Notes under the pieces: generated by a model
Database searches by the model: none
Told to the model about the DNA's origin: nothing
Seen by the model: the letters and a program-made list of their open reading frames with translations, nothing else
Shown: in pieces, positions 43,379 to 56,264 of the stretch
Numbering within the stretch: the stretch's first letter is position 1
Layout: the number at the start of each line of letters is the position of its first letter
Made by a program: the position numbers and the translations under genes
From: Oegoconia quadripuncta
Lineage: Eukaryota > Arthropoda > Insecta > Lepidoptera > Autostichidae
Direction: 5' to 3'
Assembly: GCA_949316235.1 (NCBI GenBank)
Contig: OX438750.1
Location: 19,284,865-19,348,864 of the forward strand
Length of the DNA: 64,000 nt

Positions 43379-44059
43379 AACATAATCTTCTCAGACTTAT
43401 AGTATATTGTAAATTGTTCCATTTTTGAATTAACAAATGTAGATTCAAATACATGCTTCATGCATTTATTAGCTCTTATAGCGCCCATAAAATAGTAAAA
43501 AATATATATATAATTCAGGGAGTCATGATATTTTTTTTTTGTTATTTGCAATTGTGTTTAAGATAATCCCATGTCTTTTCTATCAATAAAAATAAATCTA
43601 TCCCAATTATATAATGGGAATGGCTATAATAACAGATTAGCTATTGAATTCAATTTTAAAATTATGCGCTAATTTTAAGTCCAGCCATCGCTCACAGCAG
43701 CGTCGAATCCGTTGCATTACTGTCAAAATATCTGTCATATTCGTGTGACATCTTTTCAGTGGCCACCCCCTTCAGCAAAGGATTAGTGATGCTCGGCCCT
43801 ATTACATCTTCATTATGGTAGGCGGCTGACATAGCCCACGTATTGTGTGTGAATAACAATAAAAAATATTATTGTTATTATTTTTATTGCCCCGCTGATA
43901 ATATTTATACGATCCGCGTATGATCTCCATTTACAAAGACCGTGCAGTTGGGTAGCGAGTGGCATTGTTAATGGAAATACTGGCGGACAAACGTATCAGT
44001 CTAGTTTTCGTACTTATTTTAAAAAGGTTTGAACAAAAACATAACTCTGTAAATTCACA

Positions 44060-44395
44060 ATAAATACCTGTAGTTTTAGAAAATAAATAGCTAAATATTT
44101 TCGAAACTGATCAACCGATTTCCATTCTATATGGCTAAGAACTTATCTTGAAATTTACAAAATCGCCGAAACCCTATGATATCGTCCAATTACACCAAAA
44201 AAACTGTGTTTCGGATTATCATCAAATATGACTAAGAATATTTCTTCTCGTTTATTCTTTAATGTAAGAGAACCACACTCAAATCAGATCACGCATTACT
44301 GAGATACATCTGGACCAAGGCTGGACATACACACACACACTCACACTACCGTCAAACACATAACACCTGTCGTTCTTCGTCAGAGGTTAAAAATA
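44060..44395 (+). repeat. Dispersed repeat G, two overlapping pieces
   Basis: 'cgaaactgatcaaccgattt' and 'aaaactgtgtttcgga' mark two starts. The second continues to 'cacgcattactgagatacat', a CA run, and 'cgtcaaacacataacacctg'. It matches 18555 and 29370. Confidence 0.55.
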
Positions 44396-44440
44396 AAACT
44401 TACAGCTAAATACTACTTATTCGTATATATGAGATTCATT

Positions 44441-44694
44441 CGGTATTTTGGTTGGTTGGTGGTAGGGCATTTTAAATGTCCGCCTGGCTAGCTACCACCA
44501 TCTTATCTAAATCTGCCGCTAAGCAGCAATGTTAATAGCATTGTCGTGTTCCGGTTGTCAGAGATAAGATAGCCAGTCCCCCAAATGTGTTGGGGTCTCC
44601 GGGTCAGTACGCTTCCATCTTCGACCTCATCTTCACTTAACATCAGGTGTGATTGAGGTCAAGTACCAACCCGTTATGCATAAAAAAAAAAAAA
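44441..44694 (+). repeat. SINE family A, headless copy
   Basis: The body is close to 8480-8740 and ends in a run of 13 A. The tRNA-like head is absent. Confidence 0.85.
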
Positions 44695-46039
44695 TTTGTC
44701 CTTCAGTGTAATATTCGAATCTATATTGGATGATATCTGACTGACATTGGTTGTCAAATTGACACCGGGGCCTAATAGCTCCCATAATATGATATATCAT
44801 CTGCTTTTGACAAATTTTGTTACTAAAATGCTTTTACAAAACTATATATGTTGGTAATTTGAATCCAACGAATATACTATAATTAGATAAATATTGCACC
44901 CAATCTAATTATTAGAAAAAAAATCGGATAAATTGCTGATTGAGACTGTTTTCCGTGATTGTTTTATGGGGATGTTTTAAAGTTAATATTAGTATTAAAA
45001 CGTTAGATTCCAAATGCTTATAAGGTCCTTACGCTTCAAGTATATCTTTTTAATTACCACCATACACATCCCTAATAAAAAAATACGTCATAAATATTGA
45101 TACCGAAAGGGACCTCTACCCTTAGTGCTGTACTATAAACATTTTTCTTATTAATAACGAGCAGACACTTATCAGTTAATCTTACACTGCTGCACAATAG
45201 TAGCTAATCTCCGGGCGCGATAGGAATTTATCTTCACCATATCGTCATTGTCACTTCACCCCGGCATCCCCTCGATACGCCTGTTTGAGAAATATGCTCT
45301 AATATTTAGGGTGCACTCGAAAATTTGTCTCGTAATTTTTAGTGGTTATTTATGATTCAGTTATTTTGCAACTGAGTGTTTTTTTCTTAGTAGATTGAAG
45401 TCAAATAATTTCTGAATACTAATAATTTCTCCATTTTGAGATATAATTGATGAAATGTAGTTTTTCTTTGTTACCTGTATATTATTTTATTTAAAACAAT
45501 AAAATAATATTGCAAATTATTGTTGTCCGTTAATAAACCTTTTTTATCATAAATCCAACATTATCCTTACAATAGTGATATTTTGTTAATGTATTGTTCT
45601 TTATTTGTAAGGAGGTATACTTATGCAATGTTTACTTTTTTTGTCTATAATAAAATTTCAATTGTTTTCCTTCCGAAGGTTTTCTGGAAGAAATCTCATA
45701 AGCTATAGGCTCGCTTTTTGTGTATTGTAATTTCAGTCCAATGTTTGTTCAATATATGTGTATACTAAAATGTTTCTATCTTTAAGTGTAGTATGAAACA
45801 TAAATCTTTGCAGTCCTGCATAATAGAAATAAAATTTTCTCTGCGAATTTTGAATATTTCGAAAAACGTATTGCAAACCGTTCATGATATTTCCTTGGAA
45901 ATCTTAATTTGTTCTATGCAGTACTGCAAAATTAACTTTATCTCCACTTCACATTGTAACCTAAAACTTTCATAATATGTAACTTTCTGTACTACCAACT
46001 TAAAGATATTATAAATCAGTCTAATGTCTCATTACGAAG

Positions 46040-46360
46040 TTTACTCACGCGTCGTTTCTGCGGCTTCTTGTTCCCGCCAATATTTTCGCCAATATTTTGT
46101 GTCCGCAAAACAGTGCGGGCGTGCACAGTGGGGCAATATTTCATCTGAGCTGGCCAGAACAATAATAGCCCGTGGAGTCGAAGCCACGGCACGTTCGCAC
46201 CACAATGTTAACTCACCACCACTATCCCATGACCCCTCTGCAACTAAGTCAAAAGAAAACCGAAGAGTTCCATCGGTGGTGGTCGCCTGGTATACCATCG
46301 CCAGCATCCATGTAGACAAAATAACGAAATACCCCGAAAGCAATGCGATATAGCACTGGT
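46040..46360 (-). CDS. Possible exon of an unrecognised nested gene
   Basis: A minus-strand frame is open for about 110 codons. It starts after an in-frame TAA, without an early ATG but with a possible acceptor 'aataaccag', and runs to TAA near 46041. It encodes a hydrophobic stretch LLSGYFVILSTWMLAMVY, then GELTLWCERAVAS and several Cys. A textbook donor GTGAGTAA (minus strand, about 46046-46053) precedes the stop. Composition is more GC-rich than the surroundings and codons look mixed. This could be a leader-peptide exon of a gene antisense to ham. The plus strand is also open (46024-46353), which weakens the case. Confidence 0.35.
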
Positions 46361-46589
46361 TATTGGGTTAGGTTATTCGTTGTTTACACTGAATGCTCGG
46401 CAGAGGTGATTGTTGATGCATCTCTTGCCAAGTTGCTAACTTTGACTGTGTAATGTTATTCTTGTTGGGAAATACGGGTACCTTACGAAGACTGGATGTG
46501 TAACCTAAATTTTTGATTTGCATGTTATTCTCATTGAACTATTTTCTATCTTCATCAAGTTTCCATTTAAGAGCACAGTTATAGTCTAT

Positions 46590-46995
46590 GGAAAGAAGTC
46601 CACTTTCTCAATCAGTGCATTTTATATGGATATCCTTCAGTCATCCGTTCAGTTCCACGAATATTTTGGTGAAATTGAAATTATGATAGTAAAAGAAGGT
46701 TCACTATTAATCCTAAATCAATAAAACCTATAATCCATCTACGTCTCTACCTATGACACTTTTGCCCATTATTGGGCAAAAATTGGTAGGGATCAATAAT
46801 GGGCAAAAGCGTCATTGGAAGAGACGTCTTAAAAAATCTGTTAGAGCCAAAAGCGATGCCAAATAATATCTACGGATTGAAGGTTTACTATCATAATTTC
46901 AATTTCACCAAAATATCTGTGGGACTGAACGTATGACTGAAGGATGTCCATATAAAATGCACTGAGTGAGAAAGTGCACATCTTTAACTTCCATT
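46590..46995. mobile_element. Palindromic foldback element
   Basis: 'tgcattttatatggatatcc' (46616 on) and its mirror 'ggatgtccatataaaatgca' (to about 46965), plus 'ggtgaaattgaaattatgat' against 'atcataatttcaatttcacc', form long imperfect arms. The centre (46755-46830) holds 'ttttgcccattattgggcaa' and a second 'aataatgggcaaaag'. Mirror-image peptides read from the two arms come from the palindrome. There is no transposase; MITE-like. Confidence 0.7.
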
Positions 46996-47344
46996 TTTCT
47001 CTGCCAGCAACCATACGGCACAAAATTTTGTAATTATATTTGTATTGATCTATCCCTGTCACCCCAAACCCACTGCTCTACATTCGACATTCGAAAAATA
47101 GCAGCGATGATATCCAAAAAAAAAACCACCGTAAAATAACCGTGTAACACCGGATCCCACCAATTGTCACCGTGACGACGCCGGTGTCTTTGTCGCTAGT
47201 ACACGCGTTTTTTTCGCGTGTAATCTTCCACTTAATCCGTTTTAACGCGTCCAGATGTGAGTCTGCAACTCTTGCGCCGATTTGCGCTACTATTCAAAAG
47301 AGACGTTTCTACGTGATGTCGTTATTACTTGGTTTTTGCGGGGT

Positions 47345-47430
47345 TCTATTTTTATTTATTTATTTATTTAACACTTTATTGCATACACAGAAAACAATTA
47401 CAGTGATACTTAAGAGTAAGATATGTAAGT
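47345..47430 (-). repeat. LINE 3' tail with TTTA repeat
   Basis: (TTTA)n followed by 'acactttattgcatacacag' is the reverse complement of a retroposon terminus. Confidence 0.5.
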
Positions 47431-47669
47431 AAGTAAGTAAGATTCTATGATTAGATAATTAGTAAATATTACATTTACATGCAATAAATAGCTGATTTGG
47501 ATATTTATAGTTATACGTCCTGACTGTTGTTTAACCGCTATATAAATTCGAAAATAATATTGTGGTACTTGTAGTGTCATAATATCTTCAATAAAAATAT
47601 AATTTTTAGTTTTAGTGAAGCTTTTGGATATACGCGTAGTTGTTTAAAAAATTATAATCCTGAAGATAC

Positions 47670-47735
47670 TTGAAATGCTTGGGATATCTCTGACCAGTCC
47701 ATTTGGGATAAAGGCCGTGACGTTATGTATGTATA
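47670..47735 (+). repeat. Dispersed repeat D fragment
   Basis: 'gggatatctctgaccagtcc', 'atttgggataaaggccgtga' and 'gttatgtatg' match the end of the 7195-7460 copy. Confidence 0.5.
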
Positions 47736-50700
47736 ATCATCCTAATGCACGTTTCATCAGCATGTTTTTCTTGACGGATAAGTCAACGATAAAGCCTTAT
47801 CCATATACTCCGAGCCGTGCCTGGGTCGTATAAGGTCCGTGGTCAGTAAAAACTGGAAAATATGCCGTGTGGTAGTAGGAACGTATATTTTGTATAAACG
47901 TGAGGAAGCAATGACGTTGCGATATAGAATCACGTTGTAATAGGTATCTACTACAGGATATGTTTTCCCGTCCGACTGAACCCTGGCTCTGACTCGACCC
48001 GGCCACGGCAAAGATGTATGTGAAAGTATAGACCTTAATTCGGAATATGATATTATGATAAAATTATAATTCTTAATGTAAGAGTGTGAATAAGTTTTAG
48101 GAATAACAACCTTAACAAAAGAGTACAGGTTATATACTTCCTCGTCCTTTGTCTTCCATCACAATATTTATTTAATTTTTAATTTTGATTACCTTATTTG
48201 CATTAGCTACGAGTTGCCAACAATTTTTTTTACATGAAGTGTGTTCTATCCAGTTTACTCTCAACACAAAATATCTACAACTGGGAGTCGAGCGTTTGTT
48301 CTCCGATCACCGAACGACCGTCGACCGATAGCCGTTCTTTGTACAAATCAATGGGGTGCCGCTGATACTGGATCAATGCGACATCGCAGTCACAATACAA
48401 ACTTACACTTGCCGTCCTAAAAACCCCACCACCATAAACTGTATTAAACATCTAAATATTCCACACGCAAATATAAAACGGTTTCACATTTTTTGCGCAA
48501 TGATAGCGTATATTAGTGCGTGTATATTTTGTCGCACAAGGAATTAGTTCGTTTTGTCTCCGTTTAATGGTCGAAACGTGACCGTAGAAGAGCTAATTTC
48601 TCAATAATTTGTTAGGGATCCAGTGACAACGATGCACAGTGAAATCCTTTTGAAAGTTCACGGCTAATTTATGGGAACGTTTGAAATTGACGACTTGGCC
48701 GCACCGAAAGGACTTGCGATTCTTTAATCTCTGATGATAAATGATACTTTCGAAGCATTCAAATCTTTAAAGTTCTCAAATATCTTCACAAAGAGTAAGA
48801 ATGTAGACTATTAACGTCAATTGCTGTATCTTCTTCATCGTTCTCGATTGTGATACCTATTTGTCAAATTAAACTAAAATTTATTATTGCAAAGTTCTGT
48901 TCAATTTTATTGTTTCTTGTTTTATTTTTCAAAAGAAGTAGGTGTACTATGGTAGGTAAAATAGGATCAACCCGTTTCTCCTGTGAGTGTATTAAAAAGA
49001 GACAAACAAAGATGAGCATAATAACTACAGAATAGTTTAGAGATAAGGTTAGGATGGGTAACATCATTAAAGTATTGATGTAAATTGGATAGTGGCATAT
49101 CTGTAATCAATTTTACAGCAAAACTTACCTTATTGCAAAGTCTATAAATAAACAATTTCAGTGGAAGCATGTATGTATAATGTTTTTTTCTTAAAAACAA
49201 GAAACAGATTATTGTAAAGAATACGAATGTTGAAATTGAAAATAATCCGGCCCTTTTTACTTTTACTTTTTTAATTCGCATACAACCTTAGTGCTCACCT
49301 CTTTTGTTGTATAAATAAAATATGTCGCTTGAAAAACTAAAAAAACACGCTACATCTCCACCATCCACCTCTTGGCTCCATCATCAGATCAGCTCCAAGA
49401 TACCAAATTATAGTATTGTCATCAGAATTACATACAAAATTTTATTTCGACACGCCAATTAGAATTAAGTTTAAATTAACTTTCAAGATTTGATTACATT
49501 GTTACTTACAAGTGAAGCTAAAAACGTGTTAAAATTGTCACAGTTGCAGTCATGGATAGTTCCAAATTCGAATAATATGGTAGAAATATGCAATAAAATT
49601 TCATATTTACCTGGTCGAGTTGTATTAATTCCTAATTCAAAACCATTGTATCTCTTGGGGACTAACTTTCTGTCTTCTCATAGCGGATGTATCATGCCAA
49701 CATGTCATAGCTTATTGAGAAATTATAAGTGTATTCTTGTTTATCCTTGGAATGTGCGGCAGGCTAGCTAGGATATGAGCGCGTCAGCAATTACGAGCGC
49801 GCGTGGGTTATGCGGGGCGAGGTCGTCGCCCGTCGTCATCGCGTACTCACTCAATACCTAAATCAAAACTATTTCTACAGTTTATCTTGCGTGCATCTGT
49901 AACATAATATAGTGCCATCTGGCGTTAGATATTGCTGAATTTCATTTTGGATATACTAAATATCATTCCCACAGACCACATCACCAACCAATCCACCTGA
50001 CCAATGTGGTGATAAACGCAAATGCTCCCATGATTAGACATGTGTAATTGTGGCATAATTTATCTTTATGTTCACTCGTCCTTTTTCTATTCAAGAAATC
50101 CTCGGTGAAGCTGCTCAGCAGTGGGTTAGAAACATGCTGAAATAGTTAGACGATTCTTTGTCCCTTGGGTGGCACAGCATCCGGATAACCCCTGCATTTA
50201 ACGCCAATAGTGCGAGCAGGTGATTTCGGCTGTAGTAATAAAATTGAAGGATAAAATAATTAAGGAGGCTATCCTGTATTGAGTTTTAATATTTTTGCTT
50301 TTTGTTAGCAAAAATATCAGTATAATTTAGTACTAATTGACCTTGATCTAATGACACATACTTCGATTATGCGTCAACGATCAAATGAATTTCAGTTTAT
50401 TAGCATTCGAAATTGCGTAGGAAACTTAACATTGAAACAAAATGCACAAAAAAGGAAAAGGTAAACATTTCCATTCAATTAAGTGCAAAATAAAAACAAT
50501 GGAAATCCTATAAAAGGGCCGTAAGTAAAATAAAAGTCAGTTTTCCCGGGGACACTACAGGAAGCAATGCCTTTCCTGGAGTCAAGTCGGCTGATAACAA
50601 GACAGCTCGAGGAAACAGGGTGAAATGTAAGGAAAATGAAACAGTACGAATGTATGTTGTATTGGTGGTTCAGTAGTTTAATAATCTCAGCATAAAACCA

Positions 50701-51884
50701 TACTAATATTATTAAGGTCATGTTTTCTTCAATCTCAGGTTCTACTTTAAACAAAATAATGTAATATTTGCTTTTATTAATAAACATTGTAACTGGGGAC
50801 TACTTAGTTGCTGTGAACAAAATAATAAATTGCAATTAGTAAAAAAATAATAATGTTTTTTTTTATTAGAGGTACTTGTTAATCGCATGTTAGTTTAGTT
50901 TGAAAATTAAGTGATTATTTTAAGCTGATTAACTAATTATCACATGAAAATATAGATACCTAAAATTGTCGAATTAATTAATTATATTAGTACTCAATGT
51001 ATCTATCGTGGTTCTAGAAACCACGGGTTAGTGTACAGCCAGTGGATATTTTTACGAAAAATTAGTGTTAATTATGATAATATTTTTATTCAATTTCTCC
51101 TTTGTCAAATATGTTATTGTTTTTTTTTAAACGGTTCACAAAACTGGTTACAATCCAAAATATTTTCAGTCTTACCCAACATTACGACACAATTAACTGA
51201 ATATATCCTACTGGATGTGAACATAGCATGCACACAGGTAAACAGTTTCAACACTTAAGAATAAAATAGACCATTGACTAACTAAATCACAAAGACAATA
51301 CAAAAAAACCTATTTATAATTGTTGTACAAAAAGAGAGGATGATTAATCCTTAATACATATAGGTACAACCATAGATAACTTTCTTAGTGGAGGTTCCTG
51401 AAAATATATCAATCTGGTTTCTTGTGCTATTACATAATGCACACATTCGACACAAAGGGCTGTGTTGACCGATGTATGTTCTGTAGGAGGGGGGAAAACA
51501 GTAATTTACAGAAATAAACTGGAATTGCCAAAAAATTTCAAAGAAAACCTACATATTTACGTAATTACAATACAAATTGTGGAATTTTCGAACATAACAT
51601 AGTAGGCTGATGGTGTAATTTACAAGTTGTTGTTGTTCCATTCAAAATATACGAGTCATTTTGCATCGTGTGTGGTATAAATCGCAACATTGTATGAAAA
51701 ACAATGCAATACCTATTAATAGCCCAGTATTACATAGTAGTATGAATTTTGGAATGCAACTTCCTATACATTATATTCTTAAAATTCCTAATTCTTGCAC
51801 ATGGAGAGTACATACCTATCAGTACCTATCAGTACATAGAATCAATTTGATTTCTAACAAATTGGTATCTTGCTCAAAACTAGA

Positions 51885-52135
51885 TCGCAAACACCTGGGG
51901 ACCAATCGCGGTATTTTACCGTTCGAACGGAACGTTTTTGGTTTAGTTTTAGTTTAGCTGATGTAAAAAGTGGTATCGTGCTTTTTCTTGTGAACCATTA
52001 TATCGTTGACGTTACCAAAGTAAAACCAAACCCAAAATGTTTAGTGCTAACTACGAGTATTAAAAAAAACTAGGTTAATTTCCGTTCAAAATTCAGCACG
52101 ATACGAAATGTGATTAACGTAACGTTTTTGATTAT
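51885..52135. mobile_element. MITE-like element, copy 1
   Basis: It shares with 55165-55370 the blocks 'gttcgaacggaacgtttttg', 'tttagctgatgt', 'aaagtaaaaccaaac' and 'gatacgaaatgtg', in the same order. 'aacgtttttggttta' and 'accaaacccaaaatgttta' are mirror images within the element, so it can fold back. No coding capacity. Confidence 0.55.
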
Positions 52136-52275
52136 GGTTTACGAAGATTACGAAAATAAACCATTTTGAAATCTGTTCAGTCGTTTCGACGATACAATGA
52201 TGCAGGCAGACACACAGCCAGACAGGCTCAAACTTGTAACACCTCGATTTTTGCGGCGAGGGTTAAAAACAAGAA
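52136..52275 (+). repeat. Dispersed repeat fragment
   Basis: 'ctgttcagtcgtttcgacga', then 'gcagacacacagccagacag' and 'gatttttgcggcgagggtta' resemble the layout of repeat G and 9440-type elements. Confidence 0.4.
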
Positions 52276-52554
52276 AATTCAATCTGGTATCTTATAGTCA
52301 CAGAGCTTCAACTTTTTTAGTTCGAATTCCTAAAACTCTAAAGAGGGGTGCCGTTTCACGTGTTTTTTTCGGACAACAAAGCGGAAATTTTTCGCCACAG
52401 ACCGACGGAAGCCCTTAAGTGATTTGTTAAGCTAATTAGTGAGGGTTTCAGAGGGGTAGAATCTTTGAATTTGTAAAAATAAATTACGAGTTAATTAATT
52501 TTATTGTATCTATATTCTTATTAGCTACCATAAGGTGGGTAATGACGCTATTAT

Positions 52555-52682
52555 TATTCTGGTAATAATTGAACCCCCCAAAAATGGGCCAACAACCGAC
52601 TTCAATCAGGTTTCGTTCTCGAACTCAGAAGTGCATCATCAGATCTTCTCCAAATTTACAAGGGGCTTTTGAAGTCGGTTAA
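52555..52682 (-). repeat. Dispersed repeat E
   Basis: 'gaaccccccaaaaatgggcc' and 'aacaaccgacttcaatcagg' match 25680 and 22145. It ends 'gaagtcggttaaaa'. Confidence 0.5.
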
Positions 52683-52683
52683 A

Positions 52684-52756
52684 AATGTCCTACCACCAAC
52701 CAAACCGATTACTAAATATGTCACCCGCTGGGAATCGAACCCGCTACTTCCGTTTT
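52684..52756 (-). repeat. SINE family A head fragment
   Basis: 'ctaccaccaaccaaaccgat' and 'cccgctgggaatcgaacccg' are the reverse complement of the family A head, B-box included. Confidence 0.65.
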
Positions 52757-53217
52757 GAAAAATTGTTAATATCGAGCTATGGAGGTGATTTATGTTGAGA
52801 TTAAGATATTAGCTTCTTTAACATGTTAGCGGCAATTCCTGGTCCGATGCTGTCTAAGATCATTAACTTATTCAGTCGAACGGCCAAAAAAATACAGAAA
52901 AAAAAACGGTCGAATAGAGATCGATGATAACGAGAAGACGTTCCCTATGCTTTGTAAAGGAAGAAACCTTTACTCCAATGTATTACGTAGGTATTTACGA
53001 GGAATGGTTTTTTAACTTCGTTTATAATCGAGTTGCGCTGAAATAATTATTGTGTTACCCCGTTAAAAAGATTGTACTTCGAACAGAGTAGGTCAAAGTC
53101 AATTAAGAATTTTTGAACGGGTTCGAGCTTGAAGATTTCTCTATTTATACGTAACGTTACTGTATAATTTAATACAACAACCTTTATGTGTTAAGTAATC
53201 TTATGTTATGTGGAAAC

Positions 53218-53320
53218 CTCACCCTAGCCAGGCGGACATTTAAAAATGTTCTACCAACCGAACTGAGTACTAAACATGTACTCCTCATCCATAGGTCGCT
53301 GATCTTGCTCAGGTATGGCG
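53218..53320 (-). repeat. SINE family A head fragment
   Basis: 'ctagccaggcggacatttaa', 'ctaccaaccgaactgagtac' and 'aaacatgtac' match family A in reverse. The B-box region is diverged. Confidence 0.6.
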
Positions 53321-54799
53321 CGTAGAACCCATTTCAAGGGTTGACTCCGAACACGTACAGTAACGAAATATGGCTGACTAAAATGAAAATCCAACATTTT
53401 CATGCAATGGTCATAAAACCGATCAAGCTGTCCAAAGGAAATCGTTTAAACGATTGTAGGTTATCTGAGCAGCACAAAACTTTTGCAATACTTTATAATA
53501 TCGGAATCTAAATCAACTCCAGCAAGACATTCTTATTTTTCCCTGTCAGGGCTTTGTTTATTAGATATATAATTATTTATTTGAGTAGTAGGACGTCATT
53601 TCGTGGGGTGTCTCCGAAAACATTCGCAAATGTATTCATCGCTTTTATACGAGTAGGTAAGTATGCACTGCACATAATTATAAGCATGCAAAATGTACAT
53701 ATTGTACATAACTAATCAACACAAGTATACCAAAATGTTATTATCTTGCATAACACTTAATTAAGCCAAAGCATTTGCTCGTAAATTACCATGAAATTAT
53801 ATCACAATAAATGTCCTTATATAATACCTATTGGGATGTATGCGAACAGGTAAATAGGCGTATATATATTCTTATGTCTTTATCAAATTTCATTACTCGT
53901 TACACATTAAAAGTTACAAATAAAAATCGATTTGAATTGCTTTCTATGAGAGCAGTAAAGTTACTATTGCCGTCCTAGTCTGATTGATAATATTCTTTTT
54001 CTTTGCCGGGAATCAGACCATCACCTTATTGCTTAAAGTGTCTACCTAATTACAAGATGCCGCATTCTGGTTCTCAAGAATTTGATGTATTTGCCTTCGA
54101 CTCACCAAGAAAAAGTACCTAATTTTAAAATTGTGCTGAAATTATCTCGTTTTGAATAATAGGCATTGCTAATTTGTTAAGAGTATATTTTGTAGCTTGT
54201 ATATAATATTTTTTGCATTAAATTTGCTGGTTAATCCCAAATTAACTCCGTTTCCAACTTCAATGTTCAAGTTAAGGCGATGAGATGTCTTATTAGAGCT
54301 CACCTTTGTAAATGACCTATCGGTTGTACTCTGATATATGTAATGTTCTGGAGTTTTAAAGAATATATAATATAAATTATAAAACGAAGTAGAAGTAATG
54401 TCCTTATATACTCGTACTAACATACCCGGTCCAATATGACGCAGGCGTACGGGGAGGCACGGGTAAATAAGCGCGCACACAAATTGTTATCTTGTGAAAC
54501 GAGACGTGTGATTCGTGCAACGACGCGTGATCACCGCAGCCGCGCGGGTACGCTCTTCAGGCGTATAGTGGTGCCAGGATGTCGATGAAATAGAGTCTAG
54601 GCCACGATAGTTTTAATGCTTTTAGTTTTACAAATAAATGTAACGAATTTATAAATAAAATATATGTGTTAGAAATTGCAATAAAGAATAGTATCGTTAC
54701 ATACGTTGTGAACAAGATGACTCAGGATATACTCTGGCTTTTCATTTTCCTAATGGTTGCACATCATTAAATTATGTTAGTCGCAACATATGACCCATA

Positions 54800-54895
54800 T
54801 AATTGTCGTCATCATTATCAGACATAAAACATCCCCTGCCGAACATAGGCCTCGCCCATTGATGTCCAGAGTGACCGATTAAACGGCCTACGAAA
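54800..54895 (-). pseudogene. RTE tail fragment
   Basis: 'gccgaacataggcctcgccc' and 'atgtccagagtgaccgatt' match the terminal part of the RTE remnants at 7795 and 39745. Confidence 0.55.
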
Positions 54896-55164
54896 TAAAT
54901 TATAAGCAAATAATTTACCTTTCAACACTGGAATTGCTTATTGAATGACATTAATAATAAACATGCCTTTCTAAAAAATACTAGTATTAATTTTATCATT
55001 TCCCTATAAGATCAATAAACTAAATTGAGTCTTAAACTATGCTACTTAACGGATTACCATTATTGTATTAACTATATTTTACCTAACACGAGTGTGTGCC
55101 ACACATATTACATTTAAATGGTCTTAGTTAACTCTCAATGAGATCAAAAATAATCACATATTAT

Positions 55165-55370
55165 TTTACAAAGGCTTTGCAGTTCGAACGGAACGTTTTT
55201 GGTTTAGGTTTAGATTTGGTTTAGCTGATGTTGTAAATCATTGACATTAACAAAGTAAAACCAAACGCAAAACGTTTAGAGCTTTATTTGGCTAATTTCT
55301 GTTCAGATGATGATACGAAATGTGCTTAACTTAGCGTTTCTAGTTATAGTTTAAGTTTGCTATTATCGCT
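55165..55370. mobile_element. MITE-like element, copy 2
   Basis: See 51885-52135 for the shared blocks. This copy is shorter between 'gctgatgt' and 'cattgacattaacaaagtaa'. Confidence 0.55.
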
Positions 55371-55794
55371 CGCACTTAGCTTTATTGGCCTCCCGATCTG
55401 AAATATTATATGTGATTATAACAGTAAGGGTTTCTATACTGATGAATGTTGGAACTTAACGAGATCAATTTAAGAAAACATTTATCTCCGACAAAAAATT
55501 ATCGATAAAAATGTATCTACAACACTCACATTTATGAAATTTAATTTTCCAACGCCAACGACTCCGGCACATTTGTAGCTTTTCCGAGATTCTGGGAAAT
55601 TGCGATCTCTGGTCGTACCGCAAAATATGAGATCTACCCTCAGTACGTTTAAATTACGGGTGCACGGTTTTCAAATATTGCGCGTTTGTAACATTTTAGT
55701 TTAGTTCATTCTACAAACGGGAGTAAACTGGGAAATGTTTTATGTAAAACTGTATGAGTAATATTAATATTAACTTTTAAGTTAGTATGAAATT

Positions 55795-55888
55795 ATGCGT
55801 ACTATAGTAGTAGCAAGCGCAGTGTAGGACGTCCACTCATAATGCGTACTATAGTAGTAGCAAGCGCAGTGTAGGACGTCCACTCATA
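55795..55888 (+). repeat. Two exact 47-bp tandem units
   Basis: Units begin 'atgcgtactatagtagtagc' at 55795 and 55842 and include 'gcaagcgcagtgtaggacgt'. The second runs straight into the RTE tail, so part of the remnant was duplicated recently. Confidence 0.85.
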
Positions 55889-56030
55889 ATGTGGACAGAC
55901 GATGTGATGATGGTCGCAGGAAGTCACTTCCAACTTCACCAGGCCGCTTCCAACCGGTCGCTTAAAAATCTACGGGGGAGGCCTATGTTCAGCAGTAGAC
56001 GTCCTGTGGCTGATATGATGATGACTATCA
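55840..56030 (+). pseudogene. RTE tail remnant
   Basis: Codons read KRSVGRPLIMWTDDV, then degrade. It ends 'gaggcctatgttcagcagta', 'gacgtcctgtggctgatatg' and an ATG repeat, the standard 3' end of this family. Confidence 0.8.
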
Positions 56031-56230
56031 TCATCATCAGCCCGTAAACATCCCACTGTAGCGATATAGGCCTTCCCTCGTATTATGAGGGAGTATGCGT
56101 AATCCACTACGCTGGCCCAATGCGGGTTGGGGGAGTATGGACTACATATGCCTTTGAATTTTTATTCCATAGAAATAAACCGAAGGCACATGCCTTTCAT
56201 GTATTGTGAAAGGTGGACATATATATCTTT
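56031..56230 (-). repeat. SINE family B 3' part
   Basis: An ATC repeat, 'agcccgtaaacatcccactg', 'gatataggccttccctcgta' and 'cactacgctggcccaatgcg' match the next copy at 56265. It abuts the RTE tail end-to-end through opposite trinucleotide repeats. Confidence 0.65.
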
Positions 56231-56264
56231 CTAAACAATTGATTAGCTCGTCACCTCAATCATA

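Noticed and set aside
46518..47062. Paired plus and minus frames with nearly the same peptide
   Set aside because: The similarity is produced by the inverted repeat arms of a foldback element.
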